Shown here: positions 40,045 to 50,112 of the stretch, piece by piece | How positions within the stretch are numbered: position 1 is the stretch's first letter | How the letters are laid out: each line of letters begins with the position of its first letter | From: Nitzschia sp. DOCU1 | Taxonomy: Eukaryota > Bacillariophyta > Bacillariophyceae > Bacillariales > Bacillariaceae | Assembly (NCBI GenBank): GCA_951394045.1 | Contig: OX595985.1 | Span: 5,456,001-5,520,000 of the forward strand | Direction: 5' to 3' | DNA length: 64,000 bases | The notes under the pieces: generated by a model | What the model was told of the DNA's origin: nothing | What the model saw: the letters and a program-made list of their open reading frames with translations, nothing else | The model's database searches: none | Program-made: the position numbers and the translations under genes

Positions 40045-41967
40045 ATGGCGGCTTATGTTGACATGCACCGTGTAACCGGTCGTAACGCCGAGGAAGTCTG
40101 CAGGACTGAAGATGATGATGACGACAAGACAGTACGTTCCAGCGGAAGCGGGAACAAAAACAATAAAGAACTGATGGACGACGACAATATGTCCTATAGG
40201 CTGAAAATGTCATGGAAAGGCAGCGGTGCGAGCGAGATGAATCTGGCCGCCACCCACTTTGCTAAAGTCCTAGTTCACATCAAGGCAGTTGAACCAGGAA
40301 CCCTCTTGATCAGGAAACAAGAAGAAGTGAGCAATTTTGAGAAAATGGTAACGTCAGCGGCACTAGCGAGGGAAAACATGGATATAAAACAGGAATCCAT
40401 GAAAATAAGGGATGTGCGCTCTACTCTCTACGTGACTATCGTAACAATCCGCTGCAAGTCTCGCATTCCATCCTTGAAGCGGTACTACAAGTTGAAGGAG
40501 TTCATCGATGCGCAAAACATTTACCTAAGCGAGCATCTGTTCAGCAAAGAAAACGTGGAAGAAAGACAGATTGGCTTCATTGCCAACGTGCATGTGGAAC
40601 ACGTTCCAGCAAAGTACCTCGCATCAGTATGGCGCCAGGAGCTTATGCCGTTCATTCCTAGCGGCACAGTACTGCCAGAGTTTATCTTCAAGAAAGGGAA
40701 AGTGGCCATGACGGCAGACAGCAAAACTCGGAACCAATGGGAAAACTTTACTAGAGCTTATGTCATCAGGTGCGACGCTGCTGATCGAAAAATCTTGCAC
40801 CAGATCCTTACTAAGGCGAGCACTTCCAAATCTTGGAAAACACAACATGGCGCATATATCCCTTTCCACTGGAGAAACAAGGAATCGGCTGCATTCGACA
40901 GGATGGTCAAAACGACCAATAAGTGTCTCCGTAACCTCTATGTGGTGAAAATAGCCGGAGTGAACCAGGAAGTAATGTCAAAACTGGCAGAAACAAGACT
41001 GATGAAATTGGACAGAGTGTACGATATCCTACCTACCGGTCTACTTGACGACGAGGGTGAGTGGAAATTACTTATCAATGTAGAACCGAAAAGGGGAAGC
41101 AAGGCCAACCAAGGCGACATCCACAAGCAGGTCCATGACACAGTGGCACATGAAATTTCCGGGTGGCCGGACCATATGAAGCAAATGAGATTCGCACCAT
41201 GCGTAGTTTCCAAACGTGGAAAAATGGATTCGGATTCTGTGAGTGAAGGAACCACAACGGCAGACAGCGTTAGCATTATTACTGAAGCCATGGACTCAGT
41301 GTGGGGTGGCAACGACGACGACGAAATCAACGACTTCAACCAGCCGGATGATGAACTGGGTACAATAGCGAGTGCACCGAAAGCGCCTAGAGCTTCCTAC
41401 GTTGACGCAGCAGCATCTAGCGCAAGAAATTCCAGGAATTCAACAGGCCCGCCATCGAGCATAACCACTCCATCAGGCCCCGATTTCTCCAATATTATGC
41501 GTAAGCTGGAGGAGTTGACGACTTCAATGCTGGAAATTAAAGAAGAAAACCTAGCAATCAAAGCAGAAAATCGCAATCTTCTAGAGCGCCTCGAAGCAAA
41601 CGAGAAACAAGCAGCACAAAGCCTAAAAGCGCCACCACCAAATTTCACGACCCCTTCACGCCAAGAGACCAAACGAAAGTGCAAGCAAACAACTCCAGAT
41701 TTGACAGTGGGTCGGTCATTAGGATCGGAACTGGAGGAAGAGGCAGCTTGTGAGGAGACAAACATAAGCATGCAGGTAGACTACGAAAATGAACAAAACC
41801 GAGACTTTCGCGGAGACAACCAAGCAATAAGGCAGCAGCCAATGGCATTCCGAGGAGACGAAGTTTATGAACCCACAAGCCAGATGCGTCAGCGCTCCAC
41901 CTCAAGAGGTGGTGGGAGTAACGGAGCCGGCCGAGGCACATTCGGACAAAACCAAACTGGAAGATGA
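40045..41967 (+). CDS. LINE 1 ORF1 protein
   Basis: 640 aa from ATG at 40045. N-terminal two thirds form a folded region with repeated basic segments (VTIRCKSRIPSLKRYYKLKEF; AAFDRMVKTTNKCLRNLYVV). After an acidic linker, residues ~490-535 form a leucine-heptad coiled coil (MRKLEELTTSMLEIKEENLAIKAE) fit for trimer or dimer formation. The tail is Arg/Gly/Gln-rich. This matches the general LINE ORF1 role of RNA-binding chaperone, but no RRM or CCHC knuckle is visible. The counterpart in LINE 2 has the same plan. Confidence 0.85.
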   Translation: MAAYVDMHRVTGRNAEEVCRTEDDDDDKTVRSSGSGNKNNKELMDDDNMSYRLKMSWKGSGASEMNLAATHFAKVLVHIKAVEPGTLLIRKQEEVSNFEKMVTSAALARENMDIKQESMKIRDVRSTLYVTIVTIRCKSRIPSLKRYYKLKEFIDAQNIYLSEHLFSKENVEERQIGFIANVHVEHVPAKYLASVWRQELMPFIPSGTVLPEFIFKKGKVAMTADSKTRNQWENFTRAYVIRCDAADRKILHQILTKASTSKSWKTQHGAYIPFHWRNKESAAFDRMVKTTNKCLRNLYVVKIAGVNQEVMSKLAETRLMKLDRVYDILPTGLLDDEGEWKLLINVEPKRGSKANQGDIHKQVHDTVAHEISGWPDHMKQMRFAPCVVSKRGKMDSDSVSEGTTTADSVSIITEAMDSVWGGNDDDEINDFNQPDDELGTIASAPKAPRASYVDAAASSARNSRNSTGPPSSITTPSGPDFSNIMRKLEELTTSMLEIKEENLAIKAENRNLLERLEANEKQAAQSLKAPPPNFTTPSRQETKRKCKQTTPDLTVGRSLGSELEEEAACEETNISMQVDYENEQNRDFRGDNQAIRQQPMAFRGDEVYEPTSQMRQRSTSRGGGSNGAGRGTFGQNQTGR

Positions 41968-44900
41968 TAGTAATCACAGAAGAACACGATACTAGCAGCG
42001 ATGGTGATGATTCTGTCGTAACAAACATCAATTTTCAAGATTGGCTAGAAGATTATGGCTCCGACAATGACGAGCGCCAGTGGACGAATAATGAAGCATA
42101 CGGGGACGAACTGGTGCACAAACTGGAAGGGCACACTAGATTCTACTTCTGCAATATCCATGGAACAAAAGAATCTGCAAAATGGGAGCATGTGTGCGAG
42201 TCAATGCAAAGCCTAGACGTAGACATTTCGGGATTTTCAGAAATGAACGTGGACACATCGCAAGAAAAAGTTCGACATCGCTTGGAAAAATCAACCAGGA
42301 AAATGATCTTCTCCGAGACAGTCCTCGTAACAGCATCCACTCCAGATCCATCAGCCGACGAGAAAAAGCCAGGGGGCACCTCGTTGTTAACAATTGGGGG
42401 GGGCATGTGCTCAAGAATAAATAGCATCTTTAAGGATCCCATGGGCAGGTGGTCGGCGGTACGATACGCATGCGACGACAGCAACAAAGGCATTTGGGCA
42501 GTTTCGGTATATCAAGTCTGCACTGGCACAATCGACCCGACTTCATTCACAGCAGCTCGACAACAAGAAGCATTGATAAACGACCCGTCAATTAAACCTC
42601 GACATGCCTTCAAGCGAGATATAAAAGAGTTCATTCGAAAATTCCCTGGCGACGAATTCCTCATCGGTGGGGACTTCAACGAAGAGATAACTTCTGCGGA
42701 AATGACAGAACTGATGGACGAGCTACATCTATTCGACCTCATGGCTTCCAGGCACGGAAGCAATTCCATACCGAACACGTACATTCGTGGCACAAAAAGA
42801 ATCGACTTTATACTGGGCACCGAGGTCGTATTGGACGGTATTGTCAATTGCGGGTACGACCCGTTCGGATTCCGATTCCGGACCGACCACCGTGGAATGT
42901 GGATTGATGTTGATACCATTCGGCTATTCGGTAACAACACAACGAAGATGGCAGCGAGAATAACCCGAGGTTTCAATGCAAGAGAGCCCAAAGACGTTTT
43001 AAATTGGACGGTAGAGACAGCAAAATATTTAAATAGCCATAATATGCTATCCCGACTCCAAACACTCCAAGGGATGGAATTACCGGATCACGAATTCGCA
43101 GAACGCTTCGACCGAGATTTAACAAGAGGCTGCCTACTGGGCGAAAAGAAAGCAGCCAAGCTCCGACCGAGGAGCCCGTGGAGCCCAGAATTTGCCGAAG
43201 CTTGGGCACAAGTATTCTTCTATAGCCAGGCCTGGAGCTTTCGCCGCAACAAAGTTAAGATGGCGAATGCACTACGATCAATCAAGGCGCGGTATAAACT
43301 CTCAGATGAAATTCCACGAGTCCAAGACATCAACCGCAAACGGAAGCAAGCCCAGAGGGCCCTTAAGAAGATAAGACTTCGAGCCAGAGAGATACGAAGA
43401 GAATTCTTACGCTTGAAAGCAGAAGCATACGCCGTGGCAGAAAACGCTGAAGCCGAGAAGATCCTCAAGAGAATGCAGCAGGCTGAAAATATGTCGCAGG
43501 TTTTCCAAAAAATCGACAGGTCAAAAGCAGCATCAGCCGGAAGCGTGGACAAACTGGAAATACCCCGAATAGCAGGAACACCGCCGAAACAATGCAGGGA
43601 CTGGAAAATAATTACTCGGCCTACGGAGATCGAGGATGCACTACTTGCACGTAATCAAGAGCACTTCGGCCAGGCCGAAGGCACGCCATGCACGAGCGCA
43701 GTCATGAAAGATCATTTGGGATATAAGGGCGATGGTGACGCAGCAGAACTCATCCTCCAAGGCGATCTGGAGCACCTGGATGACCTTGACCTTGACGACA
43801 TGACGAAACTATTCCTACAACATCTCAAGCGCATGGTAGATGAAGACACCATTGACTCCATTATCACCAAAAAGCAGTTCGTCTCGAAGATTAAGCACTG
43901 GCCTGAGAAAACGTCAACAAGCCCATCTGGACTCCATCTCGGCATGTACCATGCTCTTACCAAACCTTGTGGCCTCGAACCTCATGATAACCAGCCTTGT
44001 TCCGAAGTATTCACTGCATTCTCCCAAGACAGAGATTTGTTGATTGATTGCCGTCTTGCTATCATCAATTACGCCCTTCGATTCGGATACTCGTTCAATC
44101 GCTGGAAAGACGTGGAGAACGTCATGATTCGGAAAGATGCGGATAATTGTCGTATACATCGCCTGCGCGTCATCCATTTATATGAAGCGGACTACAATCT
44201 TATCCTGGGGGTCAAATGGCGAGAAGCATTGCACAACGCGGAAGACAAGGGACTTTTGAACGAGGGTACATATGGAAGCAGGTCTGGTCGGTCCGCCCAT
44301 GACCCTGTCCTCATGGAAATATTTCAGAACGAAATATACAGATTGTCAGCAAAAAGCGGAGTGGCCTTCGACCTTGACGCGGCAGCTTGTTATGATAGGA
44401 TTTTGGCAGCATTGGCACGCTTAGCAAGCCAAAAATACGGAGTGCCATCTCGGGTGGCACTGGTGAACGCAATCACACTGGAAGAAGCACGGTTCAAATT
44501 GAAGACAAAACTGGGTCCATCGTCTCGTTTCTATAAACATGTGGAAGAGAATCCCATTCACGGCACGGGACAAGGCTCGCAAAACTCGCCGACCATTTGG
44601 TTGTTCGTGTGCTCAACCCTTTTTGACGCCTTTGAGGAAGATGCCCATGGCGCAGTATTCGAAAGCTACGATAAATCAGAGTCCATTACCATTCATATGG
44701 TAGGCTTCGTGGACGACTGCTCACAAAGGGTTAATGACTTTCGCTCCCATCCTCAACCGTCACCCGAGATACTCATCAACAAAATGCAAGAAGACGCACA
44801 GAGATGGAATGACCTATTGTGGTCGTCAGGGGGACTGCTGGAAGCATCGAAATGCTCCTATCATTTGATAATTTCCTCACCGGATAGCAAAGGCATTCCA

Positions 44901-47756
44901 ATGCTTTCTCCTAGCAGAAGCGACCACCCACTCCTGATTAATTCACCGACCCAAGCAGAGCCGATCCGAATCAAGAGCCTCTCAGCCTTTGAAGCCCATC
45001 GCACCTTAGGCGTCTGGACCTCACCCAGCGGCAGCATGAAAACTCAATTGGCAAAAAGCCGCGAAAACAGCAAACGCCACATGATGCGCATTGGTTTCTG
45101 CACCTCAGCAAGAGAAGCCCGTACTTACTACCATAGTTTTTACCAAACCAGCGTGGGATACACGAATTGCTGCACGTCATTTACCGAGAAAGAAGCACAT
45201 TTGGTGGAAAAAGGATTCACGGCTAAGGCTTTAAACAAATGCGGATACAACAAAAATACAGCCGGGGCCGTTGTGTGGGCGCTAGCTAAACGAGGGGGCA
45301 TAGGATTTATGGGAGGATCGACGGAACAAGGAGTAGCCAAAACTCTGACAGCTCTAAAGTTACTACGAAGCCACGGACAACCAGCAAGGGAGTTTCGGAT
45401 TATGTTAAGCTGGTTACAAGCCCAAGCCGGGTTCAACTCCTCCTTATTAGGAAAAGACACCTCAACCCGACTACCACATCTCCGAGCGACGTGGTTACCC
45501 AACCTCCGACATTTCCTCAATAAAACCGGACTAAAAATCAACCATGCCGACCACTTCTCTCCGCCAGCCCAACGAGAACACGATGTATTTCTCATGGAGT
45601 GGGTCCTCACAAATCAACCAGATCGCTTTAAAGATGATGAAATCCGGATGATTGCAACGTGCCGGGAATTCCTTCAAGTCACAACTCTAGCTGACATTGC
45701 GACAGTGGATGGACGGACAATTGATTCCAAATACTGGCATGGCCCTGCTGAGCCGCCACCAGCCCATGAGCGACGATTGCACATGTTCAATCTCTTGCAA
45801 CGCCCCCCAACACGCGCGTGGAATCTGTGGAAGAAGGCATTGTCCCCACTCGTCAACAACCCCACTCATCGGCTTCTCCATACTCCTTTGGGCCGTTGGC
45901 TTTGCAGTTCAGCGACGACACGCGTCGTCTGGAAATATGCCTATTCGCCGGGCGAAAACCTTTTGTTTGCACGAAGTCATATTGACGGAAAGTACTCCAA
46001 ACACCAATCCATTTCCTATCGCCGATTTGACATCACCGGCACTCCAAGCGATCTCCCAGCAGACAGCGTCCCTGCATCAATTACCGTGATTGCGTTCCCT
46101 CTCTCCCTGATACGCCTTGACATCTGGTGTCCGATGATGGTCCCTGACGACACTATCCTCCCCCCACACGCTGGATTGTTGACTATGATTGGATCTCTGC
46201 CACCTTGGGAAAACACTCTGCTCGCCGGAATTGAAACCACGCATTCCCTACCAGCCCTCCGTGAGTGGTACACCAACAACCGAGGAATCAGTGGCTCTGA
46301 CGGCTCGGTACAAATCGCTACAGCCAGCTTCGGCTGGAAATTGTGCAGCCTCGACGGCACCATGGTGGCCCAATGCAACGGACCGGCACCCGGTCTTAAG
46401 CCAAGCAGTTTTCGGGCAGAGGCTTATGGGCATCTATCCTTTGTCAGATTTCTTCTCTTGTTGGAACGCGACGAAACTCTAGAGCAACCCAAGTCGCAGA
46501 CAATCCACATTGACAGCAAGAGCCTCCTCCAACGCTTGGAGTACCATGGGAAGTACAGCTACGAGATCGCCAATGACACCTTGAAGCCAGATTGGGATGT
46601 CACGAGCACACTCCACCATTCCTCGAAAGGGTTACGATGCACGCTCCGTGCAAAGTGGATTGCGAGCCACCAAGACGATGACCTGCCCTACGATGAACTG
46701 CCCCTGCCAGCAAGAATTAACAGCGATGCAGACACATTGGCCGACAACTATATCCTTGCCAATCCCGACCCAGTCCCATTTGTCCTTCACATGCCCACGT
46801 CGGGAGCAACCCTGGAAACATCTTACGGTACAATCACCAGCAATTATAAAACGGAAATCCGCGATGCCGCAACATGGCCCCAACTGCAGACATACCTATG
46901 TCATCGATTCCAATGGGGAAATGAGGTACTGGGACGAATCGATTGGACAGCGATGGGGACAGCAATTTCGGCTAATAGGGCACATCAAGCTACCGTGGTG
47001 AAACATCTGATTCGGCAGGCCCCAACCGGACACATCGCACACCGAAACGACAAAAGGAAAGACCCGTCCTGCTTCCTTTGCGGTGATGACCGTGAAGACA
47101 ACAACCATATCATCCGCTGTCCAAGCGACAGCGTATCCACCTGGCGATCCGATTACCTGGCTGATATTCACAAGAGCCTCAACCGACCACAGCTCCACAG
47201 TGACCCGAGACTTTTAGACATACTGCGGGATGGCATGCAACGATGGCTTTATTCCGAAGGATCCCCGCTCCCAGTGCAACAATACCCGGAAAAATATCAT
47301 CCTCTCATCGAGGAGCAAAACTCAATTGGCTGGGACCAGCCCCTCCGTGGCCGCATTTCCCTCTACTGGAGCAGCCTTCAGCAGGACCACATGACAGCTA
47401 ACAATATCACTGAAAAGGGAGCCTCGGGGCAAGTCTGGTCAAGACAGCTGGCAAAACATGGCCTCACTTGGTGGCTCAAGGCCTGGAAATCCCGCAACAA
47501 TGACCGTTTTGGCAGCACTCCAGAAACCAAACAGATGAGACAACGCACCCAACTTGGCAGGGAACTCACTATGCTCTACGCACAGAAAGCAGCAATGCGT
47601 GACATCGACACTTACATTTTCATGGAATCCGTAGAGGCCCACATGGCAACAACACCAACCGACAATCTCCCTCTTCAGAACTGGATCAATCTGAATGAGC
47701 CCGCTATCCAGCGTAGTATCGGGGCTCGCAATGCACCGCCAGCACTCCCCATTTGA
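41964..47756 (+). CDS. LINE 1 ORF2: APE endonuclease, RT, RNase H, CCHC
   Basis: 1,930 aa. Its ATG overlaps the ORF1 stop as ATGA, suggesting stop-restart translation. Domains: APE-like endonuclease with FCNIHG (~64), FSEMN (~93), LIGGDFNE (~235), KRIDFIL and RTDHRG (~308); reverse transcriptase with FDLDAAACYDRIL (~801), HGTGQGSQNSP and GFVDDCSQ (~914); RNase H with SGSDGSVQ (~1442), FRAEAYG, HIDSKSL and NSDADTLAD, so all four acidic residues are present; C-terminal CFLCGDDREDNNHIIRC (~1702), a CCHC zinc site. The mix of APE and RNase H places it in the I/Tad/R1-like part of the LINE tree. No stops; potentially active. Confidence 0.93.
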   Translation: MIVITEEHDTSSDGDDSVVTNINFQDWLEDYGSDNDERQWTNNEAYGDELVHKLEGHTRFYFCNIHGTKESAKWEHVCESMQSLDVDISGFSEMNVDTSQEKVRHRLEKSTRKMIFSETVLVTASTPDPSADEKKPGGTSLLTIGGGMCSRINSIFKDPMGRWSAVRYACDDSNKGIWAVSVYQVCTGTIDPTSFTAARQQEALINDPSIKPRHAFKRDIKEFIRKFPGDEFLIGGDFNEEITSAEMTELMDELHLFDLMASRHGSNSIPNTYIRGTKRIDFILGTEVVLDGIVNCGYDPFGFRFRTDHRGMWIDVDTIRLFGNNTTKMAARITRGFNAREPKDVLNWTVETAKYLNSHNMLSRLQTLQGMELPDHEFAERFDRDLTRGCLLGEKKAAKLRPRSPWSPEFAEAWAQVFFYSQAWSFRRNKVKMANALRSIKARYKLSDEIPRVQDINRKRKQAQRALKKIRLRAREIRREFLRLKAEAYAVAENAEAEKILKRMQQAENMSQVFQKIDRSKAASAGSVDKLEIPRIAGTPPKQCRDWKIITRPTEIEDALLARNQEHFGQAEGTPCTSAVMKDHLGYKGDGDAAELILQGDLEHLDDLDLDDMTKLFLQHLKRMVDEDTIDSIITKKQFVSKIKHWPEKTSTSPSGLHLGMYHALTKPCGLEPHDNQPCSEVFTAFSQDRDLLIDCRLAIINYALRFGYSFNRWKDVENVMIRKDADNCRIHRLRVIHLYEADYNLILGVKWREALHNAEDKGLLNEGTYGSRSGRSAHDPVLMEIFQNEIYRLSAKSGVAFDLDAAACYDRILAALARLASQKYGVPSRVALVNAITLEEARFKLKTKLGPSSRFYKHVEENPIHGTGQGSQNSPTIWLFVCSTLFDAFEEDAHGAVFESYDKSESITIHMVGFVDDCSQRVNDFRSHPQPSPEILINKMQEDAQRWNDLLWSSGGLLEASKCSYHLIISSPDSKGIPMLSPSRSDHPLLINSPTQAEPIRIKSLSAFEAHRTLGVWTSPSGSMKTQLAKSRENSKRHMMRIGFCTSAREARTYYHSFYQTSVGYTNCCTSFTEKEAHLVEKGFTAKALNKCGYNKNTAGAVVWALAKRGGIGFMGGSTEQGVAKTLTALKLLRSHGQPAREFRIMLSWLQAQAGFNSSLLGKDTSTRLPHLRATWLPNLRHFLNKTGLKINHADHFSPPAQREHDVFLMEWVLTNQPDRFKDDEIRMIATCREFLQVTTLADIATVDGRTIDSKYWHGPAEPPPAHERRLHMFNLLQRPPTRAWNLWKKALSPLVNNPTHRLLHTPLGRWLCSSATTRVVWKYAYSPGENLLFARSHIDGKYSKHQSISYRRFDITGTPSDLPADSVPASITVIAFPLSLIRLDIWCPMMVPDDTILPPHAGLLTMIGSLPPWENTLLAGIETTHSLPALREWYTNNRGISGSDGSVQIATASFGWKLCSLDGTMVAQCNGPAPGLKPSSFRAEAYGHLSFVRFLLLLERDETLEQPKSQTIHIDSKSLLQRLEYHGKYSYEIANDTLKPDWDVTSTLHHSSKGLRCTLRAKWIASHQDDDLPYDELPLPARINSDADTLADNYILANPDPVPFVLHMPTSGATLETSYGTITSNYKTEIRDAATWPQLQTYLCHRFQWGNEVLGRIDWTAMGTAISANRAHQATVVKHLIRQAPTGHIAHRNDKRKDPSCFLCGDDREDNNHIIRCPSDSVSTWRSDYLADIHKSLNRPQLHSDPRLLDILRDGMQRWLYSEGSPLPVQQYPEKYHPLIEEQNSIGWDQPLRGRISLYWSSLQQDHMTANNITEKGASGQVWSRQLAKHGLTWWLKAWKSRNNDRFGSTPETKQMRQRTQLGRELTMLYAQKAAMRDIDTYIFMESVEAHMATTPTDNLPLQNWINLNEPAIQRSIGARNAPPALPI

Positions 47757-47862
47757 CCACTCATCATGGCAACGAAAACAAATACAAAAGAACAGAAAAA
47801 GACAGAAAAAGGAACACTCCACCCAAACAGACAGAAACACCAGAAAACAACCCAACAACAAG

Positions 47863-47895
<33 letters not shown>

Positions 47896-48001
47896 TGGGT
47901 GTAAGATAGTTACAATCCTCGCGGAAGTCCGCCGGGAACGCGGGTCGACTGCCTCATAGCAGAGCGGCAGCGTTTAATAAATAAGACCTCTTAACCCCCC
48001 A

Positions 48002-48964
48002 TGAAATGGGATTTTGCTTTGCCGTAGGTGAGTCATTAAGTTTCTGTGGAGGTGGGGGGGGGGGGGGTGGAGGAAACAGAGATTTTTTGGCGGATGGTGA
48101 TTCACTGAGGTACTGCTTTGTCACCTGAAAAAGAGCAGGTTGGCGGTCTATTATAGATTTGCTACCAACATGGCTCAACTGAGAGGCCGCCAGATGGAAC
48201 AGGTGAGTTCGTGGTGTTGGAACAGTGCCCGTTTGTTCATGATGGTTGATGGAGTCTTCAACAAAGGTTTGGATGGTTACAGTCTTGAGTGCCTCTCGTG
48301 TCGGTGTTGCATAGACTTCTGCCTGATCAAAGATGGTCAGTGACTGATGGAGTCTTTCTCGCGTAGGAGTGTTGGAGCACCCTTTGGCCTTTTTGCTTGG
48401 ATTAGAGGCCTTCATCGTCAATAGGTGAAGAATGCAAAATGGCACTGGTCTAGGAAATTTGTTCAATAAATTTGGCGGGACAATAAATTTGGCGGGAACC
48501 GGATTGGATGACGGTAGCATGTTTCCAAAACCAATGGTCACAATTTGTATCAACCCAAAAATTTGGTGCGTATTACATTCCGTATACAACAATTTGGAGT
48601 GCCTATTTGGTATTGTTGAAAAGAGATGCACGTGTGGCTGTTAGTGGGATGAGTATTAAGTGACTTTACGTTGAGAACGTTCAAACTTTGAACTACTATG
48701 ATGACTTGGTCCACCGCCAAATTTTGGGAGAATTTGATTGTGGGCTTTGTTTTCATGAATGGAGAAGTTTACTGTTTGAACTTTGTTCTTGAAATGCCAA
48801 TGTAGTTTGAACGGAAATTTCCAAACCAATGCTTCATTGGGGTAGCGGGTTGCATGCATATGAAAGAAAGGACAACTCAGTTGCGTTCATTGTTTTTGCG
48901 AATTTGGCTTAGATTGCTAGATTGCTGCAAAATAAAGTAGCACCATGAAGGAATTCTATCCACT
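48002..48964. repeat. Right copy of the 961-bp duplication flanking LINE 1
   Basis: Copy of 38950-39910, 2 bp longer in the G-tract. It resupplies the whole gene A promoter and start next to the intact exon. Confidence 0.95.
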
Positions 48965-49998
48965 GTGGCATGAAGCCACCATTGCTCAGCTCATTTCCAG
49001 AGGATCAATGGAGGTAGCCAGTGATGAAACGAGTGATTTCTTCAGACTGACTAAGAGAGGTTTGGCAGAAAACAAACAGGTACTTGAAGATTTGTACCGA
49101 TGTAAGTTGAAGCAGGGGTTGATGTGAGGATTTGTTGATTGTTGCATGTGGCTCAAAATGCCGTTTCTTTGTTGTAGCCGGTTTTAAGATCAGTGGTGAC
49201 GACCATGAGTGGATCCTTCGCAGATCTGGGAGAGATGTTAAAGAAAGAAGATTCTTCAGGTGTGATTCCCAAGCCCGTCCAGCATCCAAATGGTTCGACT
49301 ACCCAACCACCCCTTTGGAAGAAGCCAGGAAAATTCCCAATACAGTTCCTTTTGACACTAACTGTAACATGGCTATCCCCCGATTTGGAAAGAACTGCAA
49401 GATTAGGGGGTGTGGTCTGGACCACAAAGTGCGAATCACGATTGCACGTCCATATGGTCCCCGAGAAAACATTGAGGATATTGTATTCCATGCCCCAACA
49501 GGAATCTGGTACAATGCTGCCCAGTTCAGGGGAATTAATATTGCTCATGTCCTATTGGGAAGTGAAGGTCCAGATGGTTCCCCATATATGGCAGTGGATA
49601 AAGGAAACCAGGATGACGAGGACGAGGATGATGATAAAACCAAGGAAATTACTGTTTTTGATGAGCAGGCAAAGGGGGAGGAGGAAATGGGTGCCCCTTT
49701 TATGGAATGGGAATTGAGGATGTGACCTAGTATGGCGGTTGTGGCTGTGCATGACGAGAGTGAAAATTACAACTTTGGAGGTGATTTGGGTAGGCACGGG
49801 AGGCCCTAGGAGGGCGAAAAAGGAATCATTGGTTGGGTCGTATTTGAGTCACGGTGGTTTGGTAACAGCACTCGTTTGAATCACGGACGGTGTTTTTTTT
49901 GTTTCGTGTGTCTTTTGGTGTCTTAGGACATAGAGATTATGTTAAATAGCTTATATGACAGATGACCCTTTCTTACGCGACAGATATATTAGGGGTGC
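48568..49998 (-). repeat. Right terminal inverted repeat of X
   Basis: Inverse of 34195-35625; ends TATTAGGGGTGC directly before TCCTCGTT. Confidence 0.92.
48945..49725 (+). CDS. Gene A, right-arm copy (two exons)
   Basis: Exon 1 48945-49101, intron 49102-49177 (76 nt), exon 2 49178-49725; 234 aa, intact. Differs from the left copy by one residue (Phe for Cys in the ITV-x-DEQAKG segment). LINE 1 entered this gene 20 nt after the ATG, but the long target duplication rebuilt a whole promoter, ATG and exon on this side. Family unknown; see the left copy for what can be seen in the protein. Confidence 0.8.
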
Positions 49999-50112
49999 TC
50001 CTCGTTGTCATGCGCGCATGCGCGCGTCGTCCGACCACTCGGAGCGAAAGACTAACTTGACTAACACACTACTGACGTCACACGCGGACCGTCCGTCCGT
50101 CGCTCGTCTACC
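49999..50112 (-). repeat. Proximal 3' UTR/LTR of Copia 2, cut by X
   Basis: 114 bp after the pol stop of Copia 2 (on its sense strand), beginning on the X side with the TCCTCGTT duplication. Contains GTTAGTCAAGTTAGTC, also seen as TTTAGTCAAGTTAGTCC at 232-248 in the gypsy 3' region. Confidence 0.5.

Larger units (their letters stand above)
39911..48001 (+). mobile_element. LINE 1, full-length APE-type non-LTR retrotransposon
   Basis: 8,091 bp inserted 20 nt into exon 1 of gene A in the right arm of X. Two intact ORFs overlapping by ATGA. After ORF2 come an A-rich leader, 29 A (47863-47891), then 110 bp of other sequence ending in C6 before the duplicated target, so the A-run is not the very end. 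Same family as LINE 2. Confidence 0.92.
34195..49998. mobile_element. Unclassified DNA element with inverted repeats of at least 1.43 kb (X)
   Basis: Ends are GCACCCCTAATATATCTGTC in inverted orientation; the two arms (34195-35625 and 48568-49998) are almost identical over at least 1,431 bp. The left arm runs into an assembly gap, so true length is unknown. Without the nested LINE it is about 6.7 kb. Gene plan: gene A pointing outward in each arm, gene B (+) and gene C (-) converging in the middle. Eight-bp duplications occur in hAT, P, Merlin, MULE-like and Zisupton groups, but none of its proteins shows a transposase motif I recognise. Confidence 0.8.

Noticed and set aside
47863..47891. 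A29 run as the end of LINE 1
   Set aside because: The duplicated target begins only at 48002, so 110 bp of the insert follow the A-run.
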